From an uncultured Monoglobus sp. (lineage in GTDB: Bacteria > Bacillota > Clostridia > Monoglobales > Monoglobaceae): DNA of 35,508 bases. Below are positions 1-6,789 of this stretch, piece after piece (positions within the stretch are counted from its first letter, which is position 1; every line of letters starts with the position of its first letter). Location of the stretch: assembly GCA_947628795.1 (NCBI GenBank), contig CANRBF010000018.1:1-35508 (forward strand), in the 5' to 3' direction. The notes under the pieces are model-generated. The model had not been told where the DNA came from and searched no databases. It saw only the letters and a program-made list of their open reading frames with translations. The position numbers and the translations under genes are program-made.

Positions 1-35
1 AGCTGACCGATACTAATAGGTCGAGGGCTTGACCT
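1..35 (+). rRNA. 23S ribosomal RNA, 3' end (partial)
   Basis: The first ~35 bases match the conserved extreme 3' end of bacterial 23S rRNA (GACCGATACTAATAGGTCGA followed by GGGCTTGACC). The rest of the gene lies outside the window. The exact 3' end is approximate. A 5S gene follows in the same orientation. Confidence 0.93.
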
Positions 36-40
36 CAACG

Positions 41-71
41 TAGAGATTAGTGATTAGCGAATAGCGAATAG
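41..71 (+). repeat. TAG-heptad repeat tract (copy 1)
   Basis: Four and a half units of 7 bases each begin with TAG: TAGAGAT, TAGTGAT, TAGCGAA, TAGCGAA, TAG. The tract lies just after the 23S gene in the transcribed strand. The same kind of tract recurs at 155, 15762, 18453, 18666, 29507, 29746 and 35387. Confidence 0.85.
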
Positions 72-154
72 AGCTGTAACGGTCACTGATGTCTGCAAAG
101 AAATATGTGTGAGTAAAGTTATCTTACTCAACTCTATTCAATTAGAAAACAACG

Positions 155-186
155 TAGGGACTAGAGAATAGTAACTAGGAACTAGG
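155..186 (+). repeat. TAG-heptad repeat tract (copy 2)
   Basis: Units TAGGGAC, TAGAGAA, TAGTAAC, TAGGAAC, TAGG run without interruption in the 23S-5S spacer, preceded by AACG as in other copies. Confidence 0.85.
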
Positions 187-360
187 CCTTACAAGGCTCC
201 CGAAAACGCTTGCGTTTTTGGGAAAGAGGAGCAAACAAGTATGTAAGTTTGCAAATCATACAAATCGAAACCGTGTGTTTCGATTTGAGAGGAGCAACCG
301 CCGGAAAGGCGAAGCTTCTGCCGCTTGCGGCAGAACGAGCCAAGAGGCGAGTTGCGACGA

Positions 361-477
<117 letters not shown>

Positions 478-480
478 CAA

Positions 481-517
481 TTAAAACCTCAACCTAACGG
501 TTGGGGTTTTAATTTTT
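481..517 (+). terminator. Rho-independent terminator of the rRNA operon
   Basis: A 14-bp inverted repeat (TTAAAACCTCAACC / GGTTGGGGTTTTAA, one T-G pair) with a TAAC loop is followed by TTTTT. Confidence 0.93.
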
Positions 518-578
518 CGCAAAATTTAAATCGGAAGGCCGTTGGAACATATATGAAATTTATTCTGATGGTATTTTT

Positions 579-647
579 TGTTGTTCACAACGGCTGAGAT
601 GTTATTCACCAAATTCTGTTGACTTTATTATAAATGCGTTGTATATT
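579..647 (+). promoter_or_regulatory. Agr-type promoter A: LytTR direct repeats plus sigma-A promoter
   Basis: Two 12-base direct repeats, TGTTGTTCACAA (579-590) and TGTTATTCACCA (600-611), have a 21-bp period. Seven bases after the second repeat lies TTGACT (619-624), then a 17-bp spacer and TATATT (642-647). The layout matches base for base the promoter at 2949-3017, including CTGAGA in the spacer between repeats. LytTR regulators (AgrA, ComE, VirR) bind direct repeats about two helical turns apart next to a -35 box, so the AgrA-like protein encoded at 954 is the likely activator. Predicted start is near 654. Confidence 0.8.
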
Positions 648-653
648 ACTTGT

Positions 654-836
654 TAGGCAGATTATGACATTTTTTTCAGCATAAACATAAGCTGACGGGT
701 TTTTCTTTTCATCTTAATTTTTACGCCGAAATTTTCCGACGATTTTCGGCGCGCCCGGGAGGGTAATGTTTTTTTGCGGCAGTTGATTTGCCGCACTCGT
801 TTTTGGCGGAGCCGCGGCGGCTTGCCGTTTTCTTTT
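654..836 (+). ncRNA. Candidate agr-regulated small RNA (RNAIII-like position)
   Basis: The LytTR-type promoter at 579-647 fires into a ~180-base region with no plausible gene before a terminator-like hairpin at 805-836. Frames starting from ATG at about 664 and 766 end after six codons. The region folds into several stems: CGCCGAAA/TTTCGGCG at about 724-751, TGCGGCA/TGCCGCA at 775-795 and the terminal hairpin. agrA has a separate strong promoter at 894-922, so this transcript does not appear to be needed as an agrA leader. In Staphylococcus an AgrA-driven RNA (RNAIII) is the effector of the circuit. The analogy is inference from position only; a long agrAC leader with readthrough is the alternative. 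Confidence 0.5.
805..836 (+). terminator. Probable rho-independent terminator of the candidate small RNA
   Basis: Arms AGCCG (810-814) and CGGCT (818-822) enclose CGG and are extended by GGC (805-807) pairing GCC (824-826) across a small bulge. TTTTCTTTT follows at 828-836. Confidence 0.6.
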
Positions 837-893
837 ATATATCGGCTAAACGAATTTTTTTGCGATAAACCTCAATTTTTATCAGACATATTA

Positions 894-922
894 TTGAAAT
901 ATTTTCTGTTATATGATATAAT
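894..922 (+). promoter_or_regulatory. Sigma-A promoter of agrA-agrC
   Basis: TTGAAA (894-899), a 17-bp spacer and TATAAT (917-922) lie 32 bases before the agrA start. No direct repeats flank it, so it looks constitutive, unlike the promoters at 579 and 2949. Confidence 0.8.
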
Positions 923-953
923 ATCGGCAAATTGGACGGGAGAGGGTTACATT

Positions 954-1631
954 ATGAATATTGCGGTTTGTGATGACGACAAGATATTTATTGATGAGAT
1001 CATCACTTACATACCAAAAAGTAAAGATTATGTTATTGATACATTTACGTTGTCAAAGGACTTATATGAACGCGAAGAAAAATATGATCTGGCATTTTTG
1101 GACATCAGGATGAATAATTATGACGGTCTTGCTTTGGCGGACAGGCTTTGCGCTCTCAATCCGAAATGCGTTATAGTTTTGTTTACGGCTTTCACCCGAT
1201 ACGCGATCGACGGATATAAGCACCACACATTTGATTATATACTCAAAAGCGACAACAAGCTTGTCAAGAAGCTTTCGGTTGAAAAGGCTGTGGTGGAGGC
1301 GGAGCAGCGCGTAAATCTTGGCGTTTTCGGCGCTGATCTTTTGCGCCTTAACGCAAGAGACGGCGAAGTTAAATTTAATCCGCTGTATATAATTTATATT
1401 GAGGCCGCCAACAATGATATTAAAGTCTATACCGACAGAGAGACATATATTTGCCGATGCACAATGTATGATATCGAGAGCAAGCTTGACAATAAGATTT
1501 TCAAAAGATGTCACCGCAGTTATATTGTTAACACAAAATATGTTAAGTCAATAAAACGCGGCTATATCGTATTAACAAACAATTATGAGGTGCCGATCGG
1601 CAGGAAATACAAGAAGGAGATTTTGTTATGA
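954..1631 (+). CDS. agrA: LytTR-family response regulator, AgrA-like
   Basis: A 225-residue two-component response regulator, predicted cytoplasmic and DNA-binding. Residues 1-120 form a receiver domain: acidic pocket CDDD (6-9), phospho-acceptor Asp50 in FLDIRM, Thr78 and Lys98. Residues ~130-225 form a LytTR DNA-binding domain (HRSYIVN, then a C-terminal PIGRKYK). The ATG at 954 is chosen because the receiver fold begins at MNIAVCDDD and GGGAGAGG lies 7 bases upstream; the frame stays open upstream to 774, but that stretch has no domain. It overlaps agrC by ATGA, so kinase and regulator are translationally coupled. Its expected targets are the two repeat-bearing promoters at 579 and 2949. 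The symbol is by similarity of domain and context; other LytTR regulators such as VirR have the same architecture. Confidence 0.85.
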   Translation: MNIAVCDDDKIFIDEIITYIPKSKDYVIDTFTLSKDLYEREEKYDLAFLDIRMNNYDGLALADRLCALNPKCVIVLFTAFTRYAIDGYKHHTFDYILKSDNKLVKKLSVEKAVVEAEQRVNLGVFGADLLRLNARDGEVKFNPLYIIYIEAANNDIKVYTDRETYICRCTMYDIESKLDNKIFKRCHRSYIVNTKYVKSIKRGYIVLTNNYEVPIGRKYKKEILL

Positions 1632-2902
1632 TAGAAACAGAATTAAGCATATTGAGTTCAATAATTGAAATTCTTACAATTGTATGTTTTGGACATTTGT
1701 TTTTAAAAAGACGAATACGCTCAAATATAGTTAATTTAGTACTTATTATATTTGTTATTGTTTTTGATTGCTTTTGGGATTATATCAGTATATCTAACCT
1801 TTTGGCAATGACTATAAGCTGTGCTGAGTTTTTTATATTGCTATATTTAATTTATGATACATCAATGCTTTATGCACTTTTCTTTACATGGATATATTGT
1901 GTAATTATTATGATTAGTGAAATGTTAATTTCATGTGTTTTTACTTTTGTTTTTGAAAGTGAGTATGGAATTGTACATTTAGAGGAGATCGCGCATTATG
2001 TTGGTATGTTTATCAGTGATTTACTTGTATTTGGATTCCTTTATTTTACGGCGCTGCTTGCAAAAAAGAAAATTAAATCGATTCCTAAAAGATATTTAAT
2101 AATGATATTGATATATCCGCTACTTTGTGTATGTGTAATTTATCTAATTGATAATATCATGACAAAAGCCCAAATAATAAATCCATTATTTATGATGATA
2201 CCAATTTTGTGTTTAATGTATATCATTTTTATGGTATTTGACTTTTTTGAGGGATATTCACAAAGGGTTGAGATTGATTCGCTAAAAGAAATAATGAGCG
2301 AAAGAGAAGCAAATTACCGAGCGCTTAAAGAGTCCAACGAGCAGATCAGAATTATGCGCCATGATATGAACAAGCATTTAAAAGTCATAACCGATTTGAT
2401 CGCAAAGAATAAAAACGATGAAGCGCAAAAATATATTGACGCGTTGAATGATGAAAACAAAAATTTCAGCAATTATGTTTATACCAACAACGAGGCGTTT
2501 GATACTGCGGTGAACATAGAATGTCAGAAGGCAAAGGCTGCGGGAGTTGACTTTAAGTCCTTTGTCGGCGTTAACGGCGAAATAAAAATGGAAGATACCG
2601 ACATTACAAAGCTGTTCTGCAACCTTTTGGACAACGCGGTCGAGGCGGCTGAAAAGACAAAAGAAAGGTTTGTTTCGGTTTATGTCACGCAAAACGGAAC
2701 GGATTTGATCGTGAGCGTCAAGAATGCTTCCGACGAAGTCGATCTGTCCGATCTCAAGACAACCAAATCCGATGACCGTTATCACGGCTACGGTCTGAAA
2801 AGCATTGACTTGGTGGTTGAAAAGTATAACGGAACCGTAAAACGATCTTATCAAAACGGACTGTTTGAGACAGACATTGTGTTAAAAAATTGCTGCGCTT
2901 AA
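1628..2902 (+). CDS. agrC: GHKL sensor histidine kinase, AgrC-like
   Basis: A 424-residue membrane sensor kinase. Residues 1-~210 form about six hydrophobic membrane segments and would sense the external peptide. A helical linker follows (about 211-240), then the phospho-acceptor His245 in IMRHDMNKHLKV. The GHKL ATPase domain has an N box (LLDNAVEAA, 333-341) and a G box (YHGYGLKS, 385-392). This is the AgrC/ComD architecture. The start overlaps the agrA stop (ATGA). Base composition changes sharply inside the gene: codons for the membrane half (to about 2270) are very AT-rich, while the kinase half resembles its neighbours. That fits exchange of the sensor domain, as known for AgrC specificity groups, but is not proved here. 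A terminator follows directly. Confidence 0.87.
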   Translation: MIETELSILSSIIEILTIVCFGHLFLKRRIRSNIVNLVLIIFVIVFDCFWDYISISNLLAMTISCAEFFILLYLIYDTSMLYALFFTWIYCVIIMISEMLISCVFTFVFESEYGIVHLEEIAHYVGMFISDLLVFGFLYFTALLAKKKIKSIPKRYLIMILIYPLLCVCVIYLIDNIMTKAQIINPLFMMIPILCLMYIIFMVFDFFEGYSQRVEIDSLKEIMSEREANYRALKESNEQIRIMRHDMNKHLKVITDLIAKNKNDEAQKYIDALNDENKNFSNYVYTNNEAFDTAVNIECQKAKAAGVDFKSFVGVNGEIKMEDTDITKLFCNLLDNAVEAAEKTKERFVSVYVTQNGTDLIVSVKNASDEVDLSDLKTTKSDDRYHGYGLKSIDLVVEKYNGTVKRSYQNGLFETDIVLKNCCA

Positions 2903-2909
2903 TGATTGA

Positions 2910-2935
2910 CCTCTCCCGGACGGGAGAGGTTTTTT
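2910..2935 (+). terminator. Rho-independent terminator after agrAC
   Basis: CCTCTCCCG/CGGGAGAGG is an almost loop-less 9-bp inverted repeat followed by six T residues. It separates agrAC from the next transcription unit. Confidence 0.92.
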
Positions 2936-2948
2936 GACGCGCGCATGT

Positions 2949-3017
2949 TGTCGTTTACCACGCCTGAGATGTCGTTTACCAAAAATTGTTGACACAAAGA
3001 AATATACGTTATATAGT
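2949..3017 (+). promoter_or_regulatory. Agr-type promoter B: LytTR direct repeats plus sigma-A promoter
   Basis: Identical 12-base direct repeats TGTCGTTTACCA occur at 2949-2960 and 2970-2981 (21-bp period). They are followed after 7 bases by TTGACA (2989-2994), a 17-bp spacer and TATAGT (3012-3017). The predicted start is about 16 bases before the agrBD ATG. The repeats carry the CGTTTA core expected of LytTR sites. This would place signal-peptide production under positive feedback by the AgrA-like regulator. Confidence 0.85.
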
Positions 3018-3039
3018 TAAAAGCAGGAGGTGTTAAATT

Positions 3040-3864
3040 ATGACAAAATTTTCAAACAAAATTGCAGGATTTTTCGGCAAAAACGGAATTGTTGACAAAA
3101 AGTACGAAAACCTGTGCGCGATAGGCTGTGAAACAATTATTTCGGAAGTGATAAGCGCGGTTGTTTTGCTGGCTTTGGCTTTAGCTTGCAACATGCTGAT
3201 CGAGGGCCTGGTGTTCTTTGCCGCTTACGCAGTAATCCGCTCAACGGCGGGCGGCTGGCACGCAAAGACGAAAGTAAGGTGCAATTTGCTTTATACCGCA
3301 ACATTTGCCGCGGTTCTGACGGTCGTTAAGGCGGCTCAATATGTTAATATCGAGAACGCTTATCACATTTTTGTCCAAGCGGCTATATGCCTGTGGTCGG
3401 TTTTGATTCTGACAAGCTTTGCTCCTGCGCTTAACAAAAAGGTTGAGTTTTCGGATGAGTACTTAAAAAAGAGCTACAGAAAAATGCTGTTCGGCATTTT
3501 TGCGATAATCGCGGTCATGATCGTTATGGCGATAAGCGGAAGCGCGGTTTGGCTCGGAGTGAATTACGCGCTGTCTTTCGCGCTGCTTATCAATGCCGTT
3601 TCCGTTCGCATTGCCAAAAAGAGCGCCAAGACCTCAACTGCCGTTGTTAAGAAAGACGACGTTAAGCTGACCTTTAAGGACGTTATGTCTTACATAAAGG
3701 GTAAAAAGCTTGACAAGGCGGGCCTGGTTTGCGCGGGATATATGTGCTGCTTCCTGCTGCTTATAGGCGGCGGAGTCACAACAATGGGATGCAGATGGAA
3801 GTATTACGAGCCCGAGATCCCCGCGAATTTAGCTGATTTTACAAGAGAGATCAGGAACGCTTAA
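3040..3864 (+). CDS. AgrB protease fused in frame to an AgrD-like autoinducer pro-peptide
   Basis: A 274-residue ORF. Residues 1-~195 are a complete AgrB: several membrane segments and the core IRSTAGGWHAKTKVRC, whose His74 and Cys81 have the spacing of the S. aureus AgrB catalytic pair (His77/Cys84). A lysine-rich linker (~193-215) leads to a second module, 216-274, with AgrD layout: basic start, hydrophobic helix (227-249), Cys251, then KYYEPEIPANLADF. The Cys-xxx-aromatic ring followed by xxPxxPxxL matches clostridial AgrD peptides; the C. perfringens signal CLWFT is followed by HQPEEPKSL. Predicted ring: CRWKY (251-255). AgrB alone is usually about 190-210 residues. An in-frame ATG at 3685 follows TAAGGA, but its spacing is poor for separate AgrD translation. 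Start chosen for AGGAGGTG at 3025-3032. Confidence 0.85.
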   Translation: MTKFSNKIAGFFGKNGIVDKKYENLCAIGCETIISEVISAVVLLALALACNMLIEGLVFFAAYAVIRSTAGGWHAKTKVRCNLLYTATFAAVLTVVKAAQYVNIENAYHIFVQAAICLWSVLILTSFAPALNKKVEFSDEYLKKSYRKMLFGIFAIIAVMIVMAISGSAVWLGVNYALSFALLINAVSVRIAKKSAKTSTAVVKKDDVKLTFKDVMSYIKGKKLDKAGLVCAGYMCCFLLLIGGGVTTMGCRWKYYEPEIPANLADFTREIRNA

Positions 3865-3895
3865 TTATAACGAAAAACGAAAATAATATCATACG

Positions 3896-4017
3896 CGGCG
3901 GTTGTGCATTGCTTTTAAGCCGCCGAGGATCAAGCCCGAAAATCGGGTGGCGTAAGTGTTTATGTTCGCGGTTTTTAATACCGCATCAAGTTTAAGGCGG
4001 AGCCGTAAGGCTCCGCC
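3896..4017 (+). other. Four-hairpin region downstream of agrBD
   Basis: The 281-base gap between agrBD and spoVAE holds no credible gene but four consecutive stem-loops: CGGCGGTT/AGCCGCCG-type arms (3896-3925), CCCGA/TCGGG (3934-3947), GCGGT/ACCGC (3968-3984) and GGCGGAGCC/GGCTCCGCC (3996-4017). The last is a strong 9-bp stem but lacks a clear T tract on either side. It may terminate the convergent agrBD and spoVA transcripts, or the set may be a structured 3' RNA. Confidence 0.5.
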
Positions 4018-4145
4018 GATGTCTTATATTGGCAGATCATAGGCGGGAGCGAAAAGTTCCCGAAAAATGTTGAAATTCATTATAAATGTTTTATAAATAA
4101 AAGATACGCGGCATAGCCTGTTTCGGAAGGGGAGTCTATGGCGGG

Positions 4146-4499
4146 TTATTTGGCTTTGGGGTTGAAAATCAGGGCTATCAGGAAGGCGAAGAACACGGCG
4201 GCGGAGATGCCTCCGGCGGCGGCCGAGGCTCCGCCCGTTATCACGCCGAGCAGGCCTTCCGAATCGACCGCTTTCTTTACGCCGTTTGCCAGCACATTGC
4301 CGAAGCCGATAAGCGGCACGGTCGCGCCCGCGCCCGCGTAGTCAACTATCTTGTTGTATATCCCTATGCCGCCCAGCGCCGCGCCGACCACCACGTACAG
4401 CACGAGTATGCGCGCCGGGGTCAATTTGGTTTTGTCGATCAGTATCTGGGCTATGGCGCATATAAGTCCGCCCACCCAGAACGCGTTCAGATACTGCAT
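4146..4499 (-). CDS. spoVAE: Stage V sporulation protein AE (SpoVAEb type)
   Basis: A 117-residue polytopic inner-membrane protein with about four hydrophobic segments and the SpoVAE-type stretch YAGAGATVPLIGFGN. With SpoVAC and SpoVAD it forms the channel that loads dipicolinic acid into the forespore and releases it on germination. The start overlaps the spoVAD stop (TAATG), so the two are translationally coupled. It is the last gene of the leftward sporulation cluster. Paralogous to SpoVAC, with which it shares the GAG-T-VPxxGF-N motif. Confidence 0.92.
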   Translation of the reverse strand: MQYLNAFWVGGLICAIAQILIDKTKLTPARILVLYVVVGAALGGIGIYNKIVDYAGAGATVPLIGFGNVLANGVKKAVDSEGLLGVITGGASAAAGGISAAVFFAFLIALIFNPKAK

Positions 4500-5524
4500 T
4501 ATCCCTCACCTCCCGGCTTGTTTGATAAGACTATCGCGTGGGCGATGCCGGGAACCGACTCGCCCTGGAGCGACGAGGTGGGGCTCAGCAGCGCGCCCGT
4601 GCCCAGAATAAGCGCGTTGTTCAGCTTTCCGTCTTTAAGCTGCCTGAAAATATATCCGCAGGTCGTCACCGCGATGCAGCCGCAGCCGCTGCCGCCCGCG
4701 TGGACGTCCTGTTTTTCGATGTCGTAGATCATGCAGCCCGAGTCGCCGTAGTTGTCATTCATGTTATATCCGTTGCTGTTCATCATGTTTATCACGATCT
4801 CGCGGCCTATCCTTCCAAGGTCTCCGGTCAGGATCAGGTCGTAGTCCTCGGGCGAGCGGCCCGTGTCCGAAAAGTGGGCGCACAGCGTGTCGATCGCGGC
4901 GGGCGCCATGGCTCCGCCCATGTTGTTCTGGTCGATCACGCCGAAGTCAACCACCTTGCCGCTTGTCACATGGGTGACGTAGGGCCCGCTGCCGCCGTTT
5001 TCCAAAACAGCCGCGGCCGCGCCCGTGACCGTCCATTGCGCGGTGGGCGGCCGCTGCCCGCCGTATTCCAGAGGATTGCGGTACTGCCTCTCGGCAGTGC
5101 AGAAGTGGCTGGACGCCACGGCCAGCGCGGTGTTCATTCCGCCGCCGTCGATCGAGAGCGCGCCCAGGCTCAAGCCCTCGATCATGGTCGAGCACGCGCC
5201 GTACAGTCCGTAGTACGGGATACCCAGCTCGCGGGCGCTGAAGCCCGAGCTTATGCACTGGTTCAGCAGATCTCCCGCGAAGGCGCAGTCGATATCGTCA
5301 GCGGTTTTGCCGGACTTTTGTATCGCCAGCTTGGCAGCTTCTTTTTGCATTTTGCTTTCGGTTTTTTCCCAGGTTTCCTCGCCCCACTCGGCGTCCTTCA
5401 TTTTTACGTCGAAAAAGGGCGAGAGCGGACCCTCGCTCTCCTTGGTGCCGACCACCGTGGCGGTGTTTATTATCGAAACGCTTTTACTGAGCGCTATTGT
5501 TTGTTTTCCGAGACGCGTCGCCAT
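4499..5524 (-). CDS. spoVAD: Stage V sporulation protein AD
   Basis: A 341-residue soluble protein of the SpoVAD family, a thiolase-fold relative that binds dipicolinic acid at the inner membrane of the forespore. The N-terminus MATRLGKQTIALS and segments such as GPLSPFFD, the YGACSTM region (near residue 109) and VASSHFCTAERQ are characteristic; length matches B. subtilis SpoVAD. GGAGG lies just before the ATG. The gene follows spoVAC after three bases and overlaps spoVAE. Confidence 0.95.
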   Translation of the reverse strand: MATRLGKQTIALSKSVSIINTATVVGTKESEGPLSPFFDVKMKDAEWGEETWEKTESKMQKEAAKLAIQKSGKTADDIDCAFAGDLLNQCISSGFSARELGIPYYGLYGACSTMIEGLSLGALSIDGGGMNTALAVASSHFCTAERQYRNPLEYGGQRPPTAQWTVTGAAAAVLENGGSGPYVTHVTSGKVVDFGVIDQNNMGGAMAPAAIDTLCAHFSDTGRSPEDYDLILTGDLGRIGREIVINMMNSNGYNMNDNYGDSGCMIYDIEKQDVHAGGSGCGCIAVTTCGYIFRQLKDGKLNNALILGTGALLSPTSSLQGESVPGIAHAIVLSNKPGGEG

Positions 5525-5527
5525 AGC

Positions 5528-5986
5528 TTAACCTCCTATCAGGACTTTGTATAAAAAGTAGATTATCCCCACAACCACCGACGAGGAAATGCCGTAAACC
5601 AGCACCGGCCCCGCCACCACGAACATCTTGGCCGACATGCCGAGCACGAGCCCCTCGCGCTTGAATTCCATGGCCGGCGAGGTTATCGAGTTGGCGAATC
5701 CCGTTATCGGCACGATTGTTCCGGCGCCGGCGTGCTTGGCGATCTTGGGGTATAGGTCAAGACCCGTCAGCAGCGCGCCGAGAAACACCATGGTAACGCT
5801 GACCGCGGTGCGCATGCTGTCGGTGTCAAGACCGCATATTTTTTGATAGAAGTCGCCTATAAGCTGGCCGATAACGCAGATCAGGCCGCCGATCAGAAAC
5901 GCCAGCAGCACGTTTTTGAGCATCGGGCTTTTGGGGGCTGTTTTGTCGATATAATTTAAATAGTCTTTATTTTTGTTTTCCGGCAT
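5528..5986 (-). CDS. spoVAC: Stage V sporulation protein AC
   Basis: A 152-residue membrane protein with a polar N-terminal tail (about 25 residues) and four or five membrane segments, carrying the family motif GAGTIVPITGFANS. SpoVAC of B. subtilis is a mechanosensitive channel subunit of the dipicolinate transporter. The ribosome site AAGGAGG lies 6 bases before the ATG. Only the C-D-E core of the larger Bacillus spoVA operon is present, as in many Clostridia. Confidence 0.95.
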   Translation of the reverse strand: MPENKNKDYLNYIDKTAPKSPMLKNVLLAFLIGGLICVIGQLIGDFYQKICGLDTDSMRTAVSVTMVFLGALLTGLDLYPKIAKHAGAGTIVPITGFANSITSPAMEFKREGLVLGMSAKMFVVAGPVLVYGISSSVVVGIIYFLYKVLIGG

Positions 5987-6022
5987 AATGTCCTCCTTGC
6001 GTAATTTTGCTTGATTTTATGA

Positions 6023-6054
6023 CTATTATTTGCCGGATAAGTGATTATTATTCA
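6023..6054 (-). promoter_or_regulatory. Possible forespore (sigma-G/F-like) promoter before spoVAC
   Basis: Reading leftward, TGAATA (plus-strand 6049-6054) resembles the sigma-G -35 element, and after 16 bases CAAATAATA loosely resembles the -10. It lies at the very end of sigF. spoVA operons are normally sigma-G dependent, so a promoter here makes sense, but the -10 match is weak. Confidence 0.3.
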
Positions 6055-6789
6055 GCCCGTCAGCTCTTTGCGCATTTTAAGCAGCACCTTTTTTTCAAGG
6101 CGCGACACCTGCACCTGGGATATACCCAGCATCTCGGCGATCTCGGTCTGGGTTCTGCGCTTGAAATAGCGCATAAAAATTATCAGGCGCTCGCGCTCGT
6201 CCATGTTTTTGAGCGCCTGGTCGAGCATGATCCTGTTCTCGATTTTTTGCTCGTAGTCCTCGCTGTCGCTGATTTTTTCAAGCGTGGAGCGGCTCTCGGA
6301 CTTTCCGTCATCAAACGCCGCGTACAGCGAGTCGGGGCGGCGCGACGCCTCAAGCGCGGTGGACAGCTCCTGCGGCGTTATGTCAAGCTCCGCGGCGATC
6401 TCGCTCAGAGCGGGCTCGCGTTTGGTCTCGGCGGCAAGCCGCTCCTTGACGGTCGCCGCCTTGTAGGCTATGTTTTTGTAGGCGCGGCTCACTTTGATTA
6501 TGCCGTCGTCTCTTATAAAGCGCTTGATCTCGCCGATTATCATCGGCACCGCATAGGTCGAGAATGCCGTGCCTACGCTCAGATCAAACCTGTCGGCGGC
6601 TTTGATGAGCCCTATGCAGCCAATCTGAAAAAGGTCGTCGGCCTCGTGACCCCTGCCAAGAAAGCGTTTCGCCACCGAGCGCACAAGTCCCATGTTGCTC
6701 TCTATAAGCTCGGCGCGGGCCTTTTTATCGCCCCGTTTTATCCTGAGCAGCAGCGCGTCATTATTTTCGCGATAAGAATCAGAATTCAT
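6052..6789 (-). CDS. sigF: Forespore sigma factor SigF (SpoIIAC)
   Basis: A 245-residue sigma-70 family protein. Region 2 contains [12 protein letters not shown] and [19 protein letters not shown], then [16 protein letters not shown]; region 4 has the HTH segment [22 protein letters not shown] near the C-terminus. These segments are shared by SigF and SigG; the position directly after spoIIAA and spoIIAB identifies SigF, the first forespore-specific sigma factor, held inactive by SpoIIAB. It starts 11 bases inside the end of spoIIAB. Confidence 0.95.
   Translation of the reverse strand: MNSDSYRENNDALLLRIKRGDKKARAELIESNMGLVRSVAKRFLGRGHEADDLFQIGCIGLIKAADRFDLSVGTAFSTYAVPMIIGEIKRFIRDDGIIKVSRAYKNIAYKAATVKERLAAETKREPALSEIAAELDITPQELSTALEASRRPDSLYAAFDDGKSESRSTLEKISDSEDYEQKIENRIMLDQALKNMDERERLIIFMRYFKRRTQTEIAEMLGISQVQVSRLEKKVLLKMRKELTG

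Larger units (their letters stand above)
36..360 (+). other. Long 23S-5S internal spacer, hairpin- and repeat-rich, no tRNA
   Basis: About 325 bases separate 23S from 5S, longer than the roughly 50-150 bases common in Firmicutes. I see no tRNA. The spacer holds two TAG-heptad tracts (41-71 and 155-186) and several inverted repeats: GAGTAA/TTACTC near 110-128, an A/T-run hairpin around 197-222, a perfect stem with arms CAAATCGAAAC and GTTTCGATTTG at about 262-288, and CTGCCGC/GCGGCAG near 318-333. The phrase GAGGAGCAA occurs twice, near 228 and 290, after hairpins, suggesting a duplicated unit. The short overlapping reading frames here are not credible genes. Confidence 0.7.

Noticed and set aside
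36..360. tRNA genes in the rRNA spacer
   Set aside because: No cloverleaf or T-loop GTTCRANNC found; stems are simple hairpins.
766..786. Six-codon ORF (MFFCGS) after GGGAGGG as a possible signal peptide
   Set aside because: Too short, ribosome-site spacing too tight, no AgrD-like leader or tail.
774..953. In-frame N-terminal extension of the AgrA-like protein
   Set aside because: The frame is open, but the receiver domain starts at 954, where a ribosome site exists; the extension crosses a terminator hairpin and the agrA promoter.
4538..5554. Long plus-strand frame opposite spoVAD
   Set aside because: Complement of a well-conserved gene in GC-rich codons; composition is Arg/Ala/His-rich and shows no family motif.
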